Positions 5,004 to 10,233 of a DNA stretch of 10,233 nucleotides are shown piece by piece. Both the position numbers and the translations under genes were made by a program. Where the stretch lies: contig DATEHC010000039.1 in the NCBI GenBank assembly GCA_035279785.1, positions 1 through 10,233 of the forward strand, in the 5' to 3' direction. Source of the DNA: 40CM-4-65-16 sp035279785 (GTDB lineage: Bacteria; Chloroflexota; Dormibacteria; Dormibacterales; Dormibacteraceae). Within the stretch, counting starts at the first letter, position 1. The number at the start of each line of letters is the position of its first letter. The notes under the pieces are model-generated. The model saw nothing but the letters and a program-made list of their open reading frames with translations, did no database searches and was not told the origin of the DNA.

Positions 5004-6089
5004 GTGGCAGCCACCATCGCCGTGCTTCACGGCGACCAGACCGGAGAGGAGCTGCTCCGCGAGGCCCTGAAGGTCCTCGACTCCAGCGTAATCGGGTTCC
5101 AGGTGCTCATCCGGGACTTCGACCTGTCCCTCGAGGAGCGCCGGCGCACCCGGAACCAGTGCGTGCTCGACGCCGCGGTGGCCCTCCGCGAGCTCGGCTA
5201 CGGGGTCAAGGCCGCGACGGTCACGCCCGAGGGCGCCGGCGACGTCGGCAGCCCCAACGCGATCCTGCGCAAGCAGATCGACGGGCGGGTGATCGTCCGG
5301 ACCGGCCGCCGAATCCCGGGCGTCCGTCCCCTCGCCGGCGTGCACGCCCCCATCTCGGTCATCCGCATGGCCGTGGATGACGCGTACGGCGCCCGCGAGT
5401 GGCGCGAGGGCCACGACCTCGACGAGTGGGCCTTCCGCACCGAGAAGATCAGCCGCCGGACCTGCCGCATCGTCGCCGAGTACGCCTTCGCGCACGCCAA
5501 GCGCATCGACGCCAAGGTGTTCGGCGGCCCGAAGTTCACCGTCAGCCCCGTGTACGAGGGCATGTTCAAAGAGGAGCTGGACGCGGCCGCGGCGCGGCAC
5601 CCCGAGGTCCACTACGACCCGCAGCTGATCGACGCAACCTACGCGCTGCTGCTCGCGACCACGGGTGAGGCGCTCGTCATCCCCACCCTCAACCGCGACG
5701 GCGACACGCTCTCCGACCTCGTCATGCAGATGTTCGGGACGATCGCGGGCGCCGAGTCGACGCTCCTCGCGTTCGATGAAGCGGGCGCGGTGAGCACCGT
5801 CATGACCGAGGCGCCTCACGGGACGGCGCCGGCGCTGCAGGGCAAGAACGTCGCCAACCCGATGGCGATGATCCTCGCGGTCGCGTCGCTGCTCGGCTAC
5901 ATGAAAGGTGATGGGCCCCGCCGCGCCTCGAGGTCCGTCTACGAGGCCGCGCTCGAGGCTGTCTCCGATGGGATCCGGACCGCCGACCTGGGCGGACACG
6001 CTTCGACGAACGAGTTCACCGCCGAGGTGATCCGGCGCGTGCGCACGAAGGTCGAGGTCTGGAGCGCGCTGGCGGACGTCGACCGCTGA
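5004..6089 (+). CDS. Divergent isocitrate/isopropylmalate dehydrogenase-family protein
   Basis: A 361-residue member of the beta-decarboxylating dehydrogenase family (isocitrate, isopropylmalate, homoisocitrate, tartrate dehydrogenases). Family landmarks: TIAVLHGDQTGEELL (4-18) in place of GDGIGPE; the substrate loop SPNAILRKQIDGRVIVR (83-99) and RIPGVRPL; Tyr128 in VDDAYGAREW (124-133), where typical enzymes have ENTE.xYxG; KVFGG (171-175), whose Lys may be the catalytic one; the metal site NRDGDTLSDL (230-239) with Asp232, Asp234 and Asp238; and the cofactor loop EAPHGTAPALQGKNVANP (269-286). The fold is complete, so it is probably an active NAD(P)-dependent enzyme, but the altered substrate region leaves the substrate open. 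The start is GTG: it is the first after an in-frame TAG and has no ribosome binding site, so the mRNA may be leaderless. It is divergent from rpmG, and its stop overlaps the likely start of the GDSL gene. Confidence 0.8.
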   Translation: MAATIAVLHGDQTGEELLREALKVLDSSVIGFQVLIRDFDLSLEERRRTRNQCVLDAAVALRELGYGVKAATVTPEGAGDVGSPNAILRKQIDGRVIVRTGRRIPGVRPLAGVHAPISVIRMAVDDAYGAREWREGHDLDEWAFRTEKISRRTCRIVAEYAFAHAKRIDAKVFGGPKFTVSPVYEGMFKEELDAAAARHPEVHYDPQLIDATYALLLATTGEALVIPTLNRDGDTLSDLVMQMFGTIAGAESTLLAFDEAGAVSTVMTEAPHGTAPALQGKNVANPMAMILAVASLLGYMKGDGPRRASRSVYEAALEAVSDGIRTADLGGHASTNEFTAEVIRRVRTKVEVWSALADVDR

Positions 6090-6646
6090 GGTATCTGGCG
6101 CTCGGCGACTCGTACACCATCGGCACCGGCGCCTCCGATGACTCCCACGCGTGGCCTTCGATCATCGCCCAGCGTCTCGGCGCGGATTTGACCAACCCGG
6201 CGGTCAACGGCTACACGACGCTCGATCTGATCCGCCACGAGCTTCCTTACTTGAAGCGGGTCGAGCCCGACGTCGTTTCGGTTCTGATCGGCGTCAACGA
6301 CCTGGTGCAAGGCCGCTCGGTCGACGACTACCGCGGATCGCTGAGGACGATCTACGAGGCGGTCAAGGACCGCATCGTGGTCGCGGTCTCCATCCCGACC
6401 TGGTCGTATGTTCCCGCCGCCGCCGATTTCGGGGGCAAGGCACAGGTCGACCGGTTGACCAAGCTCTTCAACGAGGTCGCTCGGGACGAAGCTACGCGCC
6501 GCGGATTCACGTGGGTCGACATCGGAGGGGCCAGCACGTCTGCCATTGGATCGAAGGGTTGGATCGCCGGTGACAACCTGCACCCGGGAGACGTCCAGTA
6601 CGCGGCCTGGGCCGACGAGATCTGGCGAACCTGGCCTAGACCGTGA
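6086..6646 (+). CDS. SGNH/GDSL-family hydrolase, probable CTG start
   Basis: A 186-residue SGNH hydrolase (lipase/esterase type). All four blocks are present, counting from the CTG at 6086: RYLALGDSYTIGTGA with nucleophile Ser9; NPAVNGYTTLDL with Gly42; VLIGVNDLV with Asn71; GDNLHPGDVQYAAWA with Asp163 and His166. No signal peptide or membrane segment is seen, so it is probably cytosolic. There is no in-frame ATG, GTG or TTG between the dehydrogenase gene and a TTG at 6188, which would cut off the catalytic serine. CTG at 6086-6088 overlaps the upstream TGA as CTGA, just like the common ATGA overlap, and gives the N-terminus expected of the family. A frameshift or another rare start cannot be excluded. 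The end overlaps the convergent PIG-L gene by 11 bases. Substrate unknown. Confidence 0.8.
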   Translation: MRYLALGDSYTIGTGASDDSHAWPSIIAQRLGADLTNPAVNGYTTLDLIRHELPYLKRVEPDVVSVLIGVNDLVQGRSVDDYRGSLRTIYEAVKDRIVVAVSIPTWSYVPAAADFGGKAQVDRLTKLFNEVARDEATRRGFTWVDIGGASTSAIGSKGWIAGDNLHPGDVQYAAWADEIWRTWPRP

Positions 6647-7370
6647 TCCTCTTGAACGACTCGGCGTACTGGTAGCCGGCCTTCTTGCCGACGTCGCGGT
6701 GACGCTTGCGCATGAACTTCTCGAAGTCCCACTCGCGGCCCGGCTTCGCCACCTGCGACTTGTGCTTGCGCAGCGCCTGGATCTTCCGGTCGAGCGTCGG
6801 CGTGATGTCGACCAGGTAGTCGCCCATCGTCCAGAACGGAATCCAGACTTCCTTCACCTCGTGGGGCTGGAAGCCCTCCTTCAACAGGGAGCGGAACGCG
6901 CGAGGGTTGCGCGAGTCGGGATAGACCGCGGCCATCGTCGCCTCACCCACGGCCAGGTGGTCGGGATGCGAGCCGCCCATCGGGGCGTCGAGCACGCGGC
7001 CTGGGATGTGGGTGATCACCATCTCCGGCTTGTACTTGCGGATCATGCGGACGATGTCGCGTCGCAGCTTCAGGTCGGGCGCGAGATGGCCGTCCTTGTA
7101 GCCGAGGAACTCGACCCTCTTGACGCCGAGCACCTTGGCGGCCGCGCGCTGCTCCCGCTGCCGGATCGCGATGAGCTCCGCGTCCTTCTGCTTGGGGTCC
7201 TCCCCACCCTGCCGGCCGTCGGTGACGATCACGTACGTCACCTCGGCGCCGCTATCGGCGAGCCGCGCGATCGAGCCCCCGGCGCCGAAGTCGGGGTCGT
7301 CGGGGTGGGCCGATACCATCATGACCCTCTCGAACTTCGGGAGCTTGCCGTTGCTGCGCGCGTTCGCCAC
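6636..7370 (-). CDS. PIG-L family deacetylase (LmbE-like)
   Basis: A 244-residue PIG-L/LmbE-type zinc deacetylase, the family that removes N-acetyl groups from glucosamine-containing molecules (GlcNAc-PI, MshB and BshB substrates). Key motifs are MMVSAHPDDPDFGAGGSIAR (17-36), with zinc-binding His22 and catalytic-type Asp24/Asp25; TDGRQGG (50-56); RQREQRAAAKVLGV (70-83); and GSHPDHLAVGEATMAAVYPD (133-152), with His135 and His138. No signal peptide, so cytosolic. The start is GTG at 7368-7370, 18 bases after the upstream gene; no ribosome binding site is seen, and the double ATG at Met17-Met18 would remove a conserved strand edge. Probably co-transcribed with the 616-residue gene and pyk. The 3' end overlaps the GDSL gene on the other strand. 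Whether it makes a thiol (mycothiol/bacillithiol) cannot be told. Confidence 0.88.
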   Translation of the reverse strand: MANARSNGKLPKFERVMMVSAHPDDPDFGAGGSIARLADSGAEVTYVIVTDGRQGGEDPKQKDAELIAIRQREQRAAAKVLGVKRVEFLGYKDGHLAPDLKLRRDIVRMIRKYKPEMVITHIPGRVLDAPMGGSHPDHLAVGEATMAAVYPDSRNPRAFRSLLKEGFQPHEVKEVWIPFWTMGDYLVDITPTLDRKIQALRKHKSQVAKPGREWDFEKFMRKRHRDVGKKAGYQYAESFKRITV

Positions 7371-7388
7371 TAGAAAAAACGATAGTGA

Positions 7389-9239
7389 CTAGCGGCGCGC
7401 CCTTGCAGGAGCGTTGAGCGACGCGAGCGGTATCGCCGCCTGGATGGGCGCCCACAGCGCGACCAGCTGCTCGGCCGTCAGGCGCGAGCGCGCGGCGATC
7501 ACGCGACCACCGAACGCAGCCGTCTTGACGGCGGCCCATCCGTGCGCGCCCGAAAGCCGCATCGGGACAGTCACCACGGCCGCGAGCGCGGCCGCCTCCT
7601 CTCCGGTCCGCGCCGCGCCGTCGGCCACGGCGCGTGACAGCGCGCTCGACAGCTCGTCCTCCAGCGTCCACTCCTTGGCAAGCGCCGCGCACTGGCTGGA
7701 GCCCAGACGCCCGACCGCGGTCACGTAGCGCGACACCATCGCGCCGAGCGAGCGAGGGTTGGTCACGGCGATCGCCGACGCGAACGGCGCGTAGGACGCC
7801 GCGAACTTGATCGGCGTGAGGTGCTGGCGATGCACCAGAGCCGACACCGCGTGCCAGGTCGCAACGGCCTCGTCGTCCGACCGCCCGCCGAAGAAATCGA
7901 TGAGCGCGGATCCGGCGTTGACGAGCGGCGCGACGGCCTCTTCATTTGCATCCGGTGCGTTGGTGGCGATGCGCTGCCATTCGTCGCGGTCCAGGGACGC
8001 GACCTTGTGTGCGAAGCCGCCGCCATTCAGGCCCTCGAAGGCGATCGCCGGCTCAAAAGGCACGAGGACCTGGCGGATCTGGTCGAGGTTGGCATGGTTG
8101 CGTGCCTCGAGCGCAAACCCCGCGCGCTCGACCGCGACGAACACGCGGCAGCGCGCATAGGAGTCCAGGCTCCGCGTCGCTTCGAGCATGGCCAGGATCG
8201 AGCGCACGACGCCGGACGGCTCGGCCGCGCCCTCCCGGGTGATGCTGGAGACGAGCTTGCGCCGGTCGAGGACGCGCAGCCACTGGATCGCGGTCAGCGA
8301 TTCGACACCCTTGATGAACGCCGCGACCTCGGCGTGATTCGGGCCGTAAACCGCGGCCGCCTTGGGCACCGGAGCGGTGGCTGCGGTGCGCGGACGCGGC
8401 GGTCGCGTGATCGACTTGATCGCGGTGTCGACCGCTGCGCGCACGCGCTCTGCGGCCGGCTTCTCGTCGACCTCGTCGAGCGACGCGAACGTGATCACGG
8501 GCTCGAGCGGCGCCCACAGCTGAGCGACGTCTTCCGGGCTGAGGTCGGCCATCGCACCGAGCACACGGCCACCGTGCACCAGGGTGCGCACCGCGGCCCA
8601 CCCGACGTCAGCTGAAATGTGATTGGGAACGTGTGTGAGCGCCAGCAGCGCCACCGCCTCCTCGCTCTTCGCCTCGCGGTTCTTGGCCACGGCCTGCAGA
8701 AGCGCGCGCGAGGCGCCGGGCTCGATGTGCCACCGCCGCGCGAGCGATTCCAGCTGCTCCTTGCTCAGCTCCGGGATGCGATCGAGCAGCCGGCGAGTGC
8801 GCGGGGCGAGCACATCGGAACCCGACGGGGGGATCAGTCCCGCGAACGGCGAGTAGTGCACCGCGAACTTCAGCGCCGGCAGCTGCGCGCGCATCACGAC
8901 CGCGGTCATCGCCTGCCAGGCCGCAACCTGCTTGTCCTCGCTTTTCTTGTCGAGCGTGTCGAACAGCACCTCGCCCGCGCGCGCCAGGGGCTCCGAGATT
9001 CGGGTGTCGCTGGTGCGGATCGCGGCCTGGATGGAGCGCGCGCTGTCCGTCGAGCCGTCTTTGGTGACCGACGCGACGAGGCGTTTGACGGCGAGGACCT
9101 GGCGCCACTGCCACGGGGTCAGCTGGCCGGCGGCGACGATGAAGGCCTCCACCTCGGCCGTGTGCGGGCCGAAGCGATGCGAGGCGTCGTCGTTTGCCCT
9201 CTGGATGCGGCCTAGAAGTCCGTGGGAGGCGGGCGCCAC
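7389..9239 (-). CDS. Unrecognised 616-residue protein built of internal repeats
   Basis: I do not recognise this protein. It is soluble-looking (no signal peptide or membrane segment), Ala-rich and probably all-helical. It contains diverged repeats. Residues 82-256 align without gaps to 436-610 at a constant offset of 354: KFAxxYxPFA (124-133 and 478-487), GWAAVxTxxxGGRV (213-226 and 567-580), LWAP (241-244 and 595-598). Residues 23-75 align to 298-350 at an offset of 275: (F/Y)GPxxAEVxAFI and LTxxQWxxVL. Between them, 361-405 resembles the end of a unit (VPFEPAIAFEGL against APLEPVITFASL) and 411-430 resembles the start of one. The layout is therefore three units, the middle one lacking its central part. 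A Pro/Ala/Arg linker lies at 276-297. The GTG start follows an in-frame TAG and a weak TTAGG. It lies 39 bases after pyk and 18 before the PIG-L gene. Function unknown; a helical scaffold is the most I would infer. Confidence 0.75.
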   Translation of the reverse strand: MAPASHGLLGRIQRANDDASHRFGPHTAEVEAFIVAAGQLTPWQWRQVLAVKRLVASVTKDGSTDSARSIQAAIRTSDTRISEPLARAGEVLFDTLDKKSEDKQVAAWQAMTAVVMRAQLPALKFAVHYSPFAGLIPPSGSDVLAPRTRRLLDRIPELSKEQLESLARRWHIEPGASRALLQAVAKNREAKSEEAVALLALTHVPNHISADVGWAAVRTLVHGGRVLGAMADLSPEDVAQLWAPLEPVITFASLDEVDEKPAAERVRAAVDTAIKSITRPPRPRTAATAPVPKAAAVYGPNHAEVAAFIKGVESLTAIQWLRVLDRRKLVSSITREGAAEPSGVVRSILAMLEATRSLDSYARCRVFVAVERAGFALEARNHANLDQIRQVLVPFEPAIAFEGLNGGGFAHKVASLDRDEWQRIATNAPDANEEAVAPLVNAGSALIDFFGGRSDDEAVATWHAVSALVHRQHLTPIKFAASYAPFASAIAVTNPRSLGAMVSRYVTAVGRLGSSQCAALAKEWTLEDELSSALSRAVADGAARTGEEAAALAAVVTVPMRLSGAHGWAAVKTAAFGGRVIAARSRLTAEQLVALWAPIQAAIPLASLNAPARARR

Positions 9240-9248
9240 GGCCTAATT

Positions 9249-9265
9249 CTGGGTCGCTCGACCAG
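9249..9265 (-). repeat. Small hairpin between pyk and the 616-residue gene
   Basis: On the minus strand CTGGTCG, loop AG, CGACCCAG: seven pairs with one bulged C, in the 39-base gap 10 bases before the GTG start. No T-run follows, so it is not an intrinsic terminator. It could affect translation of the downstream gene or mRNA processing, or be chance. Confidence 0.3.
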
Positions 9266-9278
9266 TTACGCAGCCGTG

Positions 9279-10233
9279 TTAAATGGTCTCGACCTTCAGC
9301 AAGTTCGTCTGGCCGGTCCGGCCCACGGGAACCCCGGCCACGACCACCACCCGGTCGCCCGGCCGGACCATCCCGCTGGCCTTGGCGGCGTCGGTGGCGT
9401 TCTCGATCATCTGGTCGGTGTCGCGCCCCGGGCTCACCAGCATGGGCACGACGCCCGAGTAGAGCGCCGTGCGGCGCAGAACGCCCACGTTCGGGCTGGC
9501 GGCGATGACCGGCATCGGCGGGCGCGCCTTGCTGCACCGCAGCGCGGTCGTGCCGGACTCGGTGAACGCGATGATCACGCGGGCGTGCAGCTCGGTCGCG
9601 GTTGACGCGGCCGCGTGTGCTATCGCGCTCCCGATCTGGCCCGGCTCGCGCCAGATCTGACGCGCCCGCTCGAAGGTCGGATGCTTCTGCGCGGCCAGGC
9701 AGATTCGGGCCATCGCGCGCACCGCCTCGACGGGGTGCGCACCGACCGAGGTCTCCTGCGACAGCATCACCGCGTCGGTGCCGTCCCAGATGGCGTTGGC
9801 GACATCCGACGCCTCGGCGCGGGTCGGCCGGTTCGAGGTGACCATCGACTCCAGCATCTCCGTCGCCGTGATCACGGGCACGCCGGCCCGGTTCGCTCGG
9901 TCGATCACTTCCTTCTGCACGGCGGGCAGGTCGCCGAGCTTGAGCTCCACGCCCAGGTCGCCGCGAGCCACCATCACCGCGTCGGCCACGCCGAGGATGT
10001 CGCCGAGGTTCTTGATCGCCTCGAGCTTCTCCAGCTTGGCGATGATCGGGATGGAGCAGTTCATGCCGGTGAGCTGCTCCCGGCAGAGGACAAGGTCCTC
10101 CGCCCGACGCACAAACGAAAGCGCCAGGTAGTCGACTTCGAGCTCGACCGCGAGCTTCAGGTCTTCGATGTCCTTCGCGGTCATGGCCGGAAGTGGCAGG
10201 GGGCGGCCGGGGACGCTCACGCCTTTGCGTTCG
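9279..10233 (-). CDS. pyk: Pyruvate kinase (5' part outside window)
   Basis: The C-terminal two thirds of pyruvate kinase, which converts phosphoenolpyruvate and ADP to pyruvate and ATP in glycolysis. The frame is open to the window edge (ERKGVSVPGRPLPLPAMTAK), the region just after the B domain. Counting from the GTG codon at 10218-10220 as 1: DYLALSFVRRAED (30-42), the active-site Lys region IIAKLEKLEAIKNLGDIL (59-76), ADAVMVARGDLGVEL (79-93), ITATEMLESMVTSNRPTRAE (116-135) and DGTDAVMLSQETSVG (144-158), followed by a complete C-terminal alpha/beta domain (about 190-313). The usual ETAxG is ETSVG. There is no extra PEP-utiliser domain. About 150 N-terminal residues are missing because of the window, not truncation. 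The TAA stop is 39 bases before the 616-residue gene, probably the same operon. Confidence 0.95.
   Translation of the reverse strand, partial: ERKGVSVPGRPLPLPAMTAKDIEDLKLAVELEVDYLALSFVRRAEDLVLCREQLTGMNCSIPIIAKLEKLEAIKNLGDILGVADAVMVARGDLGVELKLGDLPAVQKEVIDRANRAGVPVITATEMLESMVTSNRPTRAEASDVANAIWDGTDAVMLSQETSVGAHPVEAVRAMARICLAAQKHPTFERARQIWREPGQIGSAIAHAAASTATELHARVIIAFTESGTTALRCSKARPPMPVIAASPNVGVLRRTALYSGVVPMLVSPGRDTDQMIENATDAAKASGMVRPGDRVVVVAGVPVGRTGQTNLLKVETI

Noticed and set aside
4644..5999. 451-codon open frame on the minus strand opposite the dehydrogenase, running into rpmG and secE
   Set aside because: It overlaps well-supported genes on both strands and has no recognisable motif; a GC-driven shadow.
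7368..7391. Intrinsic terminator between the 616-residue gene and the PIG-L gene (TTTTTT run)
   Set aside because: The T-run lacks a GC-rich stem before it; only a 5-bp TAGTG/CACTA repeat around it is seen, so read-through into the PIG-L gene is likely.
7821..8615. Plus-strand frames opposite the 616-residue gene (264 and 198 codons)
   Set aside because: The minus-strand frame shows internal protein repeats, which cannot arise by chance; the opposite frames have no structure of their own.

Overview
The window is about 10.2 kb of dense, high-GC bacterial chromosome with no mobile elements, CRISPR arrays, tRNA or rRNA genes. It holds housekeeping genes of the ribosomal stalk/NusG/SecE cluster, some central carbon metabolism and a few accessory enzymes. 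The Gram-positive-type L10 leader, GTG/TTG starts, GC-rich third codon positions and a GH65 phosphorylase suggest a Terrabacteria lineage (Chloroflexota/Dormibacterota-like or actinobacterial). This is inference from style and gene order, not a phylogenetic result.

Layout, left to right. (1) Positions 1-414, plus strand: the C-terminal end of a GH65 (kojibiose/trehalose/maltose phosphorylase-type) enzyme, convergent with the ribosomal genes; a long hairpin near 222-261 probably ends transcription from both sides. (2) Positions 275-1335, minus strand: rplJ-rplL behind their own TATAAT box, a textbook L10 leader RNA, and an intrinsic-terminator hairpin whose 3' arm contains the rplJ ribosome binding site. 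(3) Positions 1345-2744, minus: a RimJ/RimL-type GNAT acetyltransferase and a membrane-anchored SRPBCC protein, which split the usual rplKA-rplJL order. (4) Positions 2796-4918, minus: rpmG-secE-nusG-rplK-rplA, tightly packed (0-6 nt gaps or 1-nt overlap), led by a short region with a terminator-like hairpin plus U-tract. (5) Positions 5004-6646, plus: a divergent isocitrate/isopropylmalate dehydrogenase-family enzyme, with an SGNH/GDSL hydrolase whose only sensible start is a CTG overlapping the dehydrogenase stop. (6) Positions 6636-10233, minus: pyruvate kinase (5' end outside the window), a 616-residue protein made of internal repeats that I do not recognise, and a PIG-L deacetylase, probably one transcription unit.

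The ribosomal genes work together in translation (L1, L11, L10, L12, L33), transcription elongation (NusG) and protein export (SecE). rpoB does not follow rplL here. The points most worth a second look are the two regulatory leaders, the internally repeated 616-residue protein, three genes whose ends do not fit standard start or stop rules (GH65, SRPBCC, GDSL), an L33 lacking one zinc cysteine, and the atypical active site of the dehydrogenase. I found no clear new defence or mobile system.
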